NCBI GenBank assembly: GCA_902729315.2
Contig: LR746274.1
Span: 4,119,037 to 4,183,036 of the forward strand
From: Spirodela intermedia
Taxonomy: Eukaryota > Streptophyta > Magnoliopsida > Alismatales > Araceae
Reading direction: 5' to 3'
Length of the DNA: 64,000 nucleotides
Each line of letters begins with the position of its first letter. Positions within the stretch are counted from its first letter, which is position 1. Both the position numbers and the translations under genes were made by a program. Of the stretch, positions 1 through 19,320 are shown piece after piece. Below the pieces are notes generated by a model. That model saw only the letters and a list, made by a program, of their open reading frames with translations, did no database searches and was not told the DNA's origin.

Positions 1-772
1 TACAGTGATTATGCTCACCAAGGCAATTTTAACATTATGAGCCAACCATATTACCCTTCAATGCCAAAATCTTTCATTCACATTTGGTCCATACTAAAAT
101 CATACCAATAACAGGAATGGACAATGAAAAATTTAAATTCAACAATAACCATGGTTTCTAATTCAATGATCTTACTCAGTGTGCTGTGGTAAATTAACCA
201 TCAGAAATAATTTTGCTGGCTTCCTTGATAGCTCCACAGCTGCTCAGTGAGGAGTGCAGGCCATCGGTTGCTGGGGGAAGAGGATGACAACAATGAACCA
301 AGAGCCATCGGCAAGTATGCACAGAGTGCCTACAATCACTTGGAAGTGATGGGGAGAAGAACAAACAAGTAGCAAGAGGTGTAGGTGAGGACATAGGGAG
401 ATAGACAAGGAAGTCCACAAGGAGGTAGAGAGTGGTTGTAAATTAAGTCTTCTTCAAGAATGGTAGCATAGAATTGCCATTGAGATAGGTAAATAATCAT
501 CAAATTTGACCATGAGCGAATTATTTGAGTATAACATATAGATACCAATTCACAGTTCACCACATCCTAAGGCTCCCCCATGGTGAAAAGATTAGACACT
601 TCTAAAGACATAAACCTCAGGAATCCTAAAATTTACTTTGGAATTAATATAAGACATTATCCTGAATCATGTTCCACATCTCCCTCTGCCAAGTGTCTCC
701 CAATGTACCCATCTTCCCCTCGTCTCTCACCATAGCTTTTCCTTCACAGACACAGAGGGATTCACCAAGTCC
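1..772. other. Region 3' of the F-box/WD40 gene, no recognised gene
   Basis: This stretch lies beyond the stop codon of the minus-strand F-box/WD40 gene and probably contains its 3' untranslated region and terminator. Short open frames exist on the minus strand, but they show no recognisable domain and no supporting splice structure. I see no RNA gene or clear mobile element here. Confidence 0.4.
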
Positions 773-3700
773 TCATAGCCTAGATGGTTCCTGAAATCTC
801 CAAACCCTGATATACTTATCACCATGAGTGGTGACCACCTTCTTCATCCCCATTGCTAGACAAGTAATGAAGGGCCTCCGGTGCCGCAGAATGCTACCGA
901 TATGAGCATCACTGGGGAGAGCCACTGCTTGACACTGCGTGATCTTCTTGTTATCTTCGCGCATGGCAGGGGCGGGAGGTCTGTTTATGTCCATCACATA
1001 GCTTGCAAGGACCTCACCTGTGCGCTGGCTCAGGAACCGTAGAACACCATCGATGCCGCCTGCTGATATTGTTGCTGTGTCACCAGGGAGATGATGAACA
1101 GCGTAGATGATGTTGGAGCTTGTCCTCACCTCCCAGAGTGGCCTCAAGGTCCTGAGATGGGAGCACAAGAAGGTTTTCGGCTCAAGAAATCGATCTCAGT
1201 GATGTACTGAGTGAATTACTCCCCTCTGAATGTTACTGGAAAAATAAACTATGGGCATTCCATGAAAAGCAATCACGTATAAGAAAAATGGGCAGTGAGA
1301 ACTGAAAATATGCAGCAATAGGGTCTGTGGGAATGCGAGTTGGACTGACCGATTCAGGTTTTATGCATTAAAATGAAAGGATATCAACAACACTTTCTAA
1401 TCAAATTAAGAACCAAAATACTCTACAGAAATTTGGATAACTTGTAAAACCACCCTCAGCCCAACCCAAGCCCTGCAGATCTCTCCCTCCTGTGGGATTT
1501 TCAAGGAGAGATTTTCTTCTCTTCTAGTTATTGGTGTCTAGAGGTTTGCAGGAATGAGGTCATGGCAGGAGTGGTAATTTGTGAATTACGTGAAATTTGT
1601 CTTTGATGATCCACTTGGCCTAGTTATGGAAAGATTACGATCAATGGAGAACTAAACGTAGAAAATACAGAGTTGGAGTTCACTAAAATAACCCATGATT
1701 CGAGAAGGCATTTGAAGTTCCAGTGTTCTACATCAGTACTATATGGAGGATTTATCGTAGGAGACTCCCCCATATGGGATTAATTTTTCTCAATGAAGGG
1801 TCTCACATGGATTAATTTTTCATGGTACATTTTTTTTAATAAAATTAAAAACTAGTATTTTCCAATGAAATCGCCCTTAAAAGTAAGGATCCTGCTGTTC
1901 ATCGTTTCAGCACTTTTAAAAGCACTTTGACATTTCCTAGGCCTCCGGTTGTTAAGTTGCTACCCAGAAGAAAATACCATGAAAAGATTATGGTCCTTGA
2001 GCTATTATAGTTAAAACAACTGACCGGAGATGGGCAGTGAGGAAACGAAGGTGCACAAAATCTTATTGACGTGGGCAGTAAAACAAGAACAAGTAAAAAA
2101 TAACAATAAAACCCCACGAGAGAGAAAATAAATGAAGCATTTCCCAATTAAAGACCAGGATAGTATCCCAGATGTGGAAGTAAATGCTCACCTGAGGTCC
2201 CAACAGTGAGAGTAACCAGAAGTTGATCCAGCAAATATGAGATGGTTGTTTACGTTAAAGCATAGGCTGCTAATACCTGCATCAAAGATGATGGAAAAAA
2301 ATAATATTGAATAGAATGTAATCAAAGATGTTAAAAAGTTAAAAAAATACATTAAAAAAAGGTTGTGGAACAACCGATGGATATTCTTTGCATTGAAATG
2401 GAAATTCAGTGACTAAATAAAAAGAAATAGCAAGTTTTTAGAACGTTGCAGAGGAGTTTATTCATTCTGAGTATTATTTATAACCAAAGGTATCTACAAT
2501 ACACACGTACACAGACAAAAGGCAAGTATACAACATAAACCACTACAACATATACTCAGCTGATATCCTGATGAAGAAAGTTTTCAAACTTGATGATCAG
2601 TTTTTTAATGATTTTTCCATTTATTTCCCTGATATCACTGGAAATAAAACTCACACTTGTTCCAGCAACAGTAGACTAACCTATTGGTGAAACAGAGGAT
2701 TTCAAGGAAGCGACCCTTTCACCAGATGAAAGATCAGCGACAGTGATGCTACCGTAAGAAGAGCCACCAAGAATGAGTTGCTCATCAGTCAAAGACAAGC
2801 ATGTGACCGGTCCTGCATGCATCCTGCCAGTCATAAGAACATTATGAATAAAAGAAGAGCGGCACATATTATCTCATACTTATACACCATTAATATCAAT
2901 CTTGAAGGTGTTCACGATGCTCAGGACGGATCTATCAGCTGAATTCATTCGCACCACATGAAAGTAGGGAAATATGAACGGTGCATCCTACATAAGGCAC
3001 TAATTTATGTTTGAAACTGGGCAACTTTTTTGAACAGGCCAAATCATGCAGTTCGCAAACATTCACCCTTGGCAATCTGAATGGCACAGCTGATATATTG
3101 CTGGAGAAAAGGTTATGAAATGAAAACATTTTGGTAAGAAAACGCTAGGCCCTTTTTACTTAACTATCCAATGAGGATAAAGCAAGATCTTAAGCTTATT
3201 AGAAAGTAGTCCAGAAATTATCTCAATTTTGGCAGCACAATCTAGTTAACAAATCAAAGGCATTCAATAAAGGTGCTACACTAATTTGGCACAATGAACT
3301 AGGCATTGAAACCCATGTTAGTTTGAACGCACAACAACCCAAACCGAAGTACATGACACATCAGCTCTAATGTCACAACCCCAAATATCATGTGCCATCA
3401 GTCAATCAAACGAAAAAAGGACTTGGAAACATCTTGAGGATTTTCATGTCGTGAAAGAGAGTACTATCGTCATTCACCAAGGAGATCATAAGAATTCTAT
3501 TTTCCTCCCTTTGCAATGAGTGAAAGCTTGATTCTGGCACAGGCGTGCTGACCAACTGTGGCCCCAGTTCTCGTGTGAACTTGCTAGCTAATAACAGCAG
3601 ATCAAGGAAAGGCAAAAATACACGTGACACTATTAATCCTCTAAAATCAAATCAAATCAAATCAGCCCTAAAAGTCAAGAAACAGAAAAATGACAGAAAT

Positions 3701-6700
3701 TAGTAGAATCACCAATCCAGCTTGTTTTTTTGGCCAATCTCTATCCTGTTTTCAGTCAGCTCCACACTTTGAATTATTTTTTCGTCATTTCAATACTTTC
3801 AGATTGTACTGATCAGTTCTATATATCATAATCCTTTATCTCTATCAAATCAGGATTACTAGAAAATTTCTAGTAGCTAGAAGTCGTAAAACTGTTCATC
3901 ACGTAATGAAAACCAAATCTTAAGGCAAACCATCTAATTTAAAGCTTAGGATTAATCTCGTCCTTCATATTTGTAGGCTTGCAACAGCTCCAGAGGTTCT
4001 TCCTTAACCACTCCATGAGACTCTTAATCTGCATCACTTCGGCAAACATAGTATATCAATCATTGTAGAAATCTGGACATTAATTAGATGATCTTATCTC
4101 CCATAAATTTCATTGAATTTAGTTATCCTCCAGTGTGTTTATGTTTGGAAGCATCAGTATTGATTGATGATATTTTCCATGTAAAAGTAATTATTTTGCC
4201 TCAAGAATATACAAGATGAACAATTATCAGTTAACAAGATTTTTTTTCGTCCTCTTCATTACTCTTTTGCAATTTATCCAGTTTTCATCAATGCATTTAT
4301 TTTCATTGAATCTGATAATGGCAGAATTACTCCTTAGCCGCCATTTCTTGCGAAAAATCTTTGAAGGATACTGAATATACTTGCCAAAATAATGCAGACA
4401 TCATATCACACCACAACTCAGCTAAGAGTCATAGAAAATACCGGATGATCTTTGAACAGCTGCCACTGTACATATCAAATACACGACTTCTTCCATCTTC
4501 ACAACCAACGACAGCTTCAGGATCAAGATATCTGAGAGAATAGTGATAAACATTGAAAGATGACATGGTAAAAAAAAATACACAGAAATTAAAGGATAAT
4601 ACTTAGAATTCAATCTAAGTGGTGACAGAGGAATTTTAGCTAATATGACCAAAAAAACATTTATAAACTTAACTGGAGCGATCAACGTAAACAGAAAGTC
4701 TTTTAGCTTCTGCAAAGAATGCAGAGAATCAGAATAGGCATCGTGACTATTAGCCTTCTATGTGACCCCTCCATATTTCGTGCAAAAAGTAAGACTCGTA
4801 AGAAAAACGGAAAATAGATATTTTTGTGGAAGCATACGTGCAGTAAAATATGCTCCTTACCAAAATATGATGGGATAAGAATATCTATAAACCATAAAAA
4901 TAAGCGCGAAAAAACATTAAAATATTTTGAAAATACAAATTAGAGAAAATCTGCTTCTCCACAATTATCAGTCACAAACAACAAGTCCAGATAACATAGA
5001 AAATTAAGAGCCTTACTATCACAATACTAAGTTAATTATTACACTCCATCCTATTTCTTTCATTATGCATGGAGTTTTGAAAAATCAAACCCCAACAGAT
5101 CCAGATAATGTAGCAAATTAAGAACCTTGCAAACACAATAGCAAGTCTACTGTTACATACCATCATATTTCTTTGGTTATAACTGCTGATATGTATAGGA
5201 GTATGAAAAAATCAAACAACAACACCAGATTATAAATATGGGTTTTACCAGATATTTAAGAAACAGAACATAGCATCCAAACAAAAGGCAAAACATTTGA
5301 CCAGGTTAAAGTTCGTAAATCAAATAGCCTTTCTTCTAGAAGACAACTTGTTTACACAATTTGACGCAGTCATGCGATGCTGGTAAACATTTCATTGGGA
5401 TTCTGGTATAATTAACTAACGTCAACAGTTTAACAAGAAGGACCGTCTTGTGTATTTCACAATCACATACCGCATGCATAAGCTGCGGGCAAAGCTATGG
5501 TCCCTTGACTGAAGAATATTCATCTTCCCATTGCGCCTCCAAATGCATATTTGACTTCCAACCAGACCAACAACCTGGAAATTAAAGATTAGATGATTAT
5601 CTTTATTTTATTTCTTTATGGGAGGGCGAGTACTTGACAAGATAGAGAGATTTTCACAAGATAGATAAATAAATCAACAAATGAAATCGACCAATAAAAA
5701 GGGATAATGTTATTACTGTGATCAATTGTGTAAATACTCACAAACTAGAGCATCCAACAATACATTCAGGCAATTTTCATTAAGACAAAAGCAAATTGAG
5801 GTAAGAGACAATAAGAAAAGTTATTAGATGCCAGGGGTGCATACAGGTAAAAGGGCTAGGGATAGATTAAAAGATATAGGACATAGAAGAAGAGAGATAA
5901 ATTTAGGAAAAGTTAAGAGTAGAGAGAGACAGGAGGAAATAAAGGAAGAACAGTAGTATGAGAACATAAGAGCAGAAAAGGCACCAACACGGGGGAAAAA
6001 AGAAAGAAAGATTGTCAACAACCCGGAGAGGGGAAGATAGGAATAGAGAGACCAGCACAGTTAAGAAGAAAGATTCGCTCTTCATTCGACACCTCTACTT
6101 ACGCAGGGGTGCATGCACTTGCCACCAATACATACAAATCATTAGACTGACACAACCAAAAAAACTCATCACCATACCCAAGAAGAAAATACGTGAAGGA
6201 ATTATTTTGCTCCCTATTGAAGATGGGACAGAGATCTGACATCAAAGTAAGGAGTATGCCAAGGATATGTTAAAGGCAAATATGGCAAGGCATAGCGGAT
6301 AGTTAGCATAATAGCACACCGAAGAAGACAAAAATATTAAACGAATCTTACATCTAATTCAAGCACATTGAGAGCCATATCCTGAATCGACCAGGAAGCA
6401 GACTCTAATTGCACTTAAGTTTATGAAGTTAATACATATGAATAGAGTCTAATGCATTTAAGTATCATGCAGTCTCCTCCAATTCATCCGGGATTCATCA
6501 GCAAAGACTAGAAATCCAACAAAGCAAACATAAAATTCTCACTCTTGGAGTGCAACAAAGAGGTAGAGCTGGTGTGACTAGTGGATTTCATACTACGAAA
6601 CTAAGTAGCAAGGGATCCAGCAACAGTTAATGAAAGTAGCAGAGGTAGTTAGCGGCAAATGTGATAGCTATGAGGTACCATGACAATGAGAAGATGGGGA

Positions 6701-9700
6701 GTTGCCATAGACAGAAGTTATAGTCGACATGAGAAGACAGCAAAGAGAGCAAAGACAGAAGGCAATGAAAGAGACTCCATTTACCAATGATTTGACACGA
6801 GAACGATCTGCTTGTTCAACACTGTTAGCAAAAAGAACAAAGACTCTTGCAAAAGATGGCACAGGTCTCTACCTCGAAGAGTATCAAGAAGGTAAGGAGG
6901 ATTCAAGATCATGTTAGATGGATGATAACATGGATATTCATTTTGATCACTTTGTAATTTAAAAAATATACAGAAGGTATATCCTTTCTTAAACCGAGTT
7001 TAAATCGTCAGGTTTAATGAAACAGAGATGAGGCTTGATGAAAAACTTCACATATAAGAACCAAAGAGAAGAGTTTTCACATAATTTAACTAATTCATGC
7101 GTATGGAACAGTGTACATCTTTCATCAAAATGGTGGGATGGTTTGCTGTGGTATAAATTCTCATTTTGTACGTGTCATGATGGTATGATTTGTCCAATAA
7201 TCATCTCACATGGTAGCCCCTAACACTGTGAGTATGCATCACTAACAAATCTTATAACACCAAATATGACATTGATTGTGCATCCGAAAGAGATACATAT
7301 AGGGTTCCATTGTAACTTTTGTCAACAACTATCATTATTTATGCAACAAGGACATTCACAATATGCCTTCGAGATGACATGTACCAATGAATGCTTTTAA
7401 CACTGTGCCTTTTTTTTAAAAGGATGCAACAAGTATAAGATTACAATATTTCAAGGAGTAATATCAGACATCAAAGGAAGCAAATTTTCTACAACTTACC
7501 TTGTTTTCATCAAAATCAAAATCAACCAATGGGTTCATACCAGGAACGGAATATACACCCAAACATTGGTAGTTTGTTGCAGACCATAGTCGTATTGCCT
7601 AATATTCAGGAAAGATATGTATTACTTAAACTGAAGAGTTCATGAAAAACGTAAAAACCGCATATCAAACTGTACGATGGAGTGTAACTATCAGACTGTA
7701 AAACCACAGGATTTTGCAATACATTAAATTCATTAGAAAATTCAAAAGAGGGACATACAAGTGCAGGTTCAAAGTTCTCCCAAAAAGTTTCTGACAGAGG
7801 GACAACAAAAAAAATACTCTACATTACGTAAAGGAAAGTGCACACCTTGTCCCCAACTCCAGTGAGAACCAAGCCCCTCCTCATGCGACATTGGCTAATA
7901 CTAAAAGAAGAAGGAAACTCGTGAGGTGAGAAAATAATATCACGTGGTAAGGTATTTATCCCACATTAAATAATTACACTGATTACAAAATTTAAATTTT
8001 CCTCTTTCACTTGGAGCTAGGGTTGTCAAGGGATTGGGCCCTGCAAAGCCCAGGCCTGCACAGATGCGTTTTACAATACCTGGGAGACAGGGCTATGGCC
8101 CAGACCCCACAGATTTTTTCCAAAGCCTACCCCAGAACAGACTTTTTTTTTCCCTATCCAACGGCAGTGTTTCTGGCCTGGGTTCACGGCAGGATGTCAC
8201 TCATATCGTACATGTTATCAATTGCAAACCTGCTCTAAATAACATACTATAAGAAAAAAAAATCAAGTAGAATGATCAATGTACATTGTCCCTCCTTCAC
8301 CCCCCACATCTCAAAATGCTATCAAGATCATCCTAGAGTTTCCCTTAGTCCAAATAGGCTTCTTTCAGATCTGAAATTAGAAAGAAGAATTAAAGGGAAA
8401 AAAATTGACAGTTTGGTATCAAAAACATGTAACTGTGTAGAATGACACGTAAAACAAATATCCAGAGGAATTTGCAACCAAACATCTAAGAGCCAAGAGA
8501 AGGACCTGACAGAGTGACCACTCCACTGATGAACTTCTGCATGACCATTTATCAAAGCAAGTCTGTGTTGTTCCATTGCTAGTTCTTCCAAGTAATTTTT
8601 CAGTGGAGTTCCTAATGGAACTTGTAAATCAGTGGTACCAAATATACGTGGACCTCTTTTGAAATATATATCTCGCAATAAAGTCGATGAGAAGATGATG
8701 TCACGCCTGGAAAAAAAAATTGTAGCTTAAGTTCTTCAATCAGCCCCATCCTCAAGGGTTATGATCAGTTTTATACAAGAAACGGTAACATCTGTTGCCA
8801 TATAATTGACCTGATCTTAGTCACAAAATTAGGAAATGTAAGAGGCACTTCGAATATATTCTCTGATGATACTTTCATAAGAAAAAGCCATCGTTTGTCA
8901 CCATATATTCTCTGAGTTACAAAGAAACGAAAAAACTACATGAAATTTTGATCATTAGTTACCATGTAGGACGTATGAAATGCATAGAGAAAAAGATCTT
9001 TTGCAGAGAACATGACTGCACGTCAATGCGCCATGATACTAGAACAATATAATGCACGTCAATATACTGAGCAAACTAGAAAAATCTAATTATGCAAAAG
9101 AAATGATGTATATAAAATTATCATACAAGGACGCTACAATAACCTCCCCCCATACACGTCGTTCCATCATCATCTCGTTGATCAAAAACGATATGGAATA
9201 AATTGTTGGGGCTCTCAACCCTGATCTCACGGAACGCAGCAAAAAAAAGAAAAACCGCGTGTCCTTCCGAACCCAGATATACCGGCCATTACTCGCAAGC
9301 CACCAAAGATTAGAAAGAACTTCCAAAGCCTCTCACGCGATTATGATGAACAGTACACGGAGTGCAGCAGAAAGAATCTGCCCCCCAAAAGTCCCCCCCT
9401 CCCCCATCCAATCCATTCCGAAGACTTGAAATCACAGAAATTATCGTCGACATCACTGTACAGAGAATAAGACTGCCTTATTTTCTTTCTACAAAGTGTA
9501 GGACGCGATGATTTTCGACATAGTCGCAGGGAATGCGGAGAAAAGGCGAGCAAGAAAACGAGAGAACACGAACCAGGACTTGCAGACGGCGGCGCAGCGA
9601 GCGACATCGAAGTGATCGAGAAGCGCAAAAATCGCGCAGAGTACGTCGGCACCTAGTGACTGAATGCATCCACCAACACCACCGACGGCAGCTTTTCCTC

Positions 9701-9791
9701 CTCCGGAAGTCCTCCTCCGCCACCGCCCCGATGTGCCGCTGCTTCCGGGGGCGCCGCCGCTGCTGGCGGCACGGCCGCCGCCCCCGTCCAT
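773..9791 (-). CDS. F-box/WD-40 repeat protein (At3g52030-like), 9 exons, 455 aa
   Basis: Predicted substrate-recognition subunit of an SCF-type (Cullin-1 RING) ubiquitin ligase. The F-box would bind a SKP1/ASK adaptor and the WD40 propeller would bind the target. Exons in transcription order: 9791-9574, 8706-8506, 7894-7846, 7598-7500, 5574-5471, 4531-4442, 2823-2681, 2276-2192, 1151-773. All introns are GT-AG and the phases close exactly over 1368 nt. A Gly/Ser/Arg-rich N-terminus (about residues 1-43) precedes the F-box (about 44-75: SLGADVLCAIFALLD ... AVCKSW), whose last Trp codon is split by intron 1. WD-type blades follow, with IRLWSA, ICIWRR, SRVFDMYSG, SHCWDLR and YIRVWRF. The ATG at 9791 is preferred because it opens the frame leading into the F-box. 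The length fits the 450-540 aa plant F-box/WD40 proteins that I recall. The assignment to the At3g52030 rather than the At5g21040 type rests on length and memory only. The target is unknown. Confidence 0.9.
8011..8200. repeat. Possible transposable-element remnant in F-box gene intron 2
   Basis: The segment starts AGGGTTGTCAAGGGATTGGG and is rich in GGGCC/GGCCC words, unlike the AT-rich intron around it. Similar GGCC-rich text occurs at 19785-20010 and 33430-33500. This resembles dispersed plant intergenic repeats, but no terminal repeats or target duplication were found. Confidence 0.25.
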
Positions 9792-11505
9792 GGCGTTGGA
9801 ACGTCCTCTGAGAAACCAACGGCGCCGCCATGGCAGGCCACCGCCCCCCCGCCCATTTCTCTCACTGAATATTTCCCTAGGAAGGACTTCTCAGAATGTT
9901 TTCCTAAAATGTATTCTTCCTCCCGGCTCTTTTCCAAAACTTTTATCCATATTGGCAATTATGTAATTTAATTCTAGAAAACGCAAATTAACCTCAGCTG
10001 ATTCACACAGTTTACATTAATATTCGGGTTGACCATTTCACATTAATAGTCACGATACCAAACTGGGTCAATCGAACATGTTGACTTGCCCAATACCTCA
10101 CATTATTGTCAACCAAATTTCGTAAAAGTAAACCCACTTAACGTACCAAAGAGGGGTGACGAGGAGAGAGACAAGTAGATATATAACATCCCTGCCTCAT
10201 CATTTTCTAAATTATCAACTAGGAAAGAAATTACTTCCCTCTCCTCCCCGCCATTAATTTACTATTTATACCCGTAGAATAGTTTAATTACATTTTTTTA
10301 AAAATGTACTTGAACTCAAGTTTCACAAAATAATGTGGGCATTCGTAGTTGAAATTAAAATTTAAGAGGTTTTATCTGTAAAACTGTTCTTGGGCTTGGG
10401 TTATTTTAAAGTATTTGGCCATGAAAGCCCAAGGTCACGAATTAATTTATTATTTACACTCGTTATAGTTTCAAATACTGTTTTGACTCTATTGCTTAAA
10501 AAATTGTACTTCAACTCACTTGACTTCTTCAGAAAATAAGTGCTGTGGCTGAAAGGCTATGTTTATTTAAACAGTAGAGGTTTGAGTTATTTATAAATAT
10601 TCTAATTATACCCATAAAATATTATAATTATATTTTAACTCTAACTGTTTCAAAATTTTAATTTAACTCAGACGACTTCACAAAATAAATGCTTTCTGTG
10701 CAGAGTTCAAGATGCCTAGTAGTTAAAATTAAATATTAAGAGGTTTTATGTGTAAAATTTCAGGTTATTTTTGTTAAGCTAAAAATATACAGCCGTATCC
10801 AAGGTCCATAAAATAAATGCTTCTCTCCAGCAACGAAGAAGATTCGTAGTTAAAACTAAAATATAAGAGGTTTTATGTGTAAAATTGTGTCGTAAGGATA
10901 CTTTTCTTAAAACTGTAAAAAGTAGTTAGCCTTGGGTGGCCGACAGCCGTTATTTAATATTTATCCCCTTAAAAATATGTGTATCATGTTTTACACTATA
11001 TTTTATAAAATTTCACTTTAAGTCAAATGACCTCAGAGATTACTTCTGCGCACAGACTTATAACATTCCTAATGAAAACTAAAATATAAGAGGCTATTTT
11101 TGTAAAAAGTGTAAAAGGGTGGAATTTTTAAAATATAATGCCGACACCAATTAATTATTATTTATACCCATAAAATCATTAATTTATATTTGATTCTTTT
11201 AAAAATTGTACTTCAGTACAATGTTGCGAACCGACGTTAGAAGATTTGAGGATAAAACTAAACTCAGAGGGTTTAGGGGTAAAACTGTGGTCTTAAGGGT
11301 ATATTTGTTAAATCCTTAAAAGTTTAGGTTTTCGTATAATAAATAGTCGGCTATAAGACCGGAACAAGTGGGCTCTCCCAATCAGAGAGACGTAAAAGCA
11401 GAGAAGTGTTGCGTTCTTGTTCTTTCGGCTTCTGTTCTTCGCTCTCGTCGGGCTCCTCTCGGAAACTTGGAACCCTAGCAGCGGCAATCCACGGGAGTTC
11501 TGAGG
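9792..11505. promoter_or_regulatory. Divergent intergenic region between F-box/WD40 and RH30 genes
   Basis: The 1.7 kb between two divergently transcribed start codons must hold both promoters. The RH30 side ends in a pyrimidine-rich leader (about 11370-11505). A TATA-like run (TATAATAAATAG, about 11335-11346) lies some 165 bp before the RH30 ATG. The middle, about 10245-11310, is filled by a degenerate tandem array listed separately. No coding region is supported. Confidence 0.55.
10245..11310. repeat. Degenerate tandem array, roughly 130-220 bp units
   Basis: A block of the type TAAAACTAAAATATAAGAGG followed by TTTTATGTGTAAAA recurs with its AGAGG core near 10364, 10575, 10738, 10865, 11088 and 11265. 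Between copies a second module recurs: TATTTATACCC..., then an A/T stretch with ATTGTACTTCAACTCA-like text, then CACAAAATAAATGC-like text (near 10263, 10450, 10602, 10962, 11148). Copies are diverged and unit length varies, as in an old satellite or a multiply duplicated element. Confidence 0.65.
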
Positions 11506-18353
<6,848 letters not shown>

Positions 18354-18399
18354 TCGCTGCCACCGTTAAGACCCTAATCTGATCTGTTCCACCATAAAG

Positions 18400-18690
18400 C
18401 ATTGGAGGAATTGAGAGATTTCTGGTGGTGCAAAGGCAGCGGCGGCGGCGGTCAACCCGATATGTTCCTCCAATCTTGTGTTTGCTCATATTCTTAGTTC
18501 TAAGTTTGACCTAAGGATCGAGAGATTCTTGACCGATCTTTGGCAGTGCAGTGGCGGTCAATTCGACAGGTTCCTCCATTCTTGTGTGGTTGACCCAAGG
18601 ATCGAGAGATCTCTGGCTGATCCGGTCAATCCAACAGGTTCCTCCAACCTTGTTCTTACTCGTGTTCTTGTTCTAAGTTTGACCCGAGGA
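18400..18690. repeat. Tandem repeat just downstream of RH30 stop, three units
   Basis: Units begin near 18402, 18518 and 18599. Each shows (GG)A(A/TC)GAGAGAT..TGG, a GGTCAA word, then GTTCCTCCA(A/T)(T/C)CTTG. The first and third also share TTCTAAGTTTGACC. The units begin about 50 bp after the stop codon, so part of the array may be transcribed as RH30 3' UTR. Confidence 0.65.
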
Positions 18691-18959
18691 TGGTGGCCTC
18701 GTGGATATTTCCCTCCCTACTCAATTCTCCTTGTGGCAGGGGGGGTTGGTTTGTGGTGTTTCATTGGATTATCTTAATTGTGTTGAGTTGGAGGGCCCGC
18801 TCTCGTTTGACCTTTGATTTTGGCTGCATTGGATTTTCGATCTGGCATTCTTGGTTGACCTGATTTTGGGCTAGATTGGAACCAGGTCGATCTGATCCTT
18901 GAACCCAACTCTGGGTTGACCCTAGTTTCGCCTGTGTTGGAACTCTGGATTGACCTGAT

Positions 18960-19320
18960 TCACCTTCTGACTCTGGAATGGTCGAGTCTTGGTTGGCCTA
19001 ATTTGACCTTGGTCGAATTTGGTCAATCCAGTAGTGGTTGGAGATAGGTCAATCGGACTCTGGGCAACACCGGATGATACTCTATGGGTTGACTTAATCT
19101 CATGTGAAAGTAGGATCCATTCTGGCTTGACCTAGTTTTGACCTGATTCATTTGCGATGATCTGAGGTCAATATGATCCCCCTGGACTCAAAATCTGGGT
19201 TGACCCAGCTTGAACTGGGATCGAATTTGGTCAATCCAGTGAGGGTTGCAAATAGGTCAACTGGACTCTGGGTCAGCACTAGATAATCCTCTGGGGTTGA
19301 CTTAGTTCCATGTCAAAGTG
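18960..19320. repeat. Imperfect direct duplication, about 208 bp period, TTGAC-rich
   Basis: TCGAATTTGGTCAATCCAGT occurs at 19013 and again at 19221. Each copy is followed by AGGTCAA..GGACTCTGGG, then (A/C)T..CTC(T/TGG)GGGTTGACTTA and ATGT(G/C)AAAGT. The copies are diverged. The region is packed with TTGACC/GGTCAA words. Confidence 0.7.

Noticed and set aside
2935-3129. Possible extra exon of the F-box/WD40 gene
   Set aside because: The frame is open, but joining 4442 directly to 2823 keeps phase and conserved WD40 text, so no exon is needed here.
9533-9966. Overlapping plus-strand frames over the F-box gene start
   Set aside because: Pro/Arg-rich antisense of the GC-rich first exon, whose own strand encodes a clear F-box.
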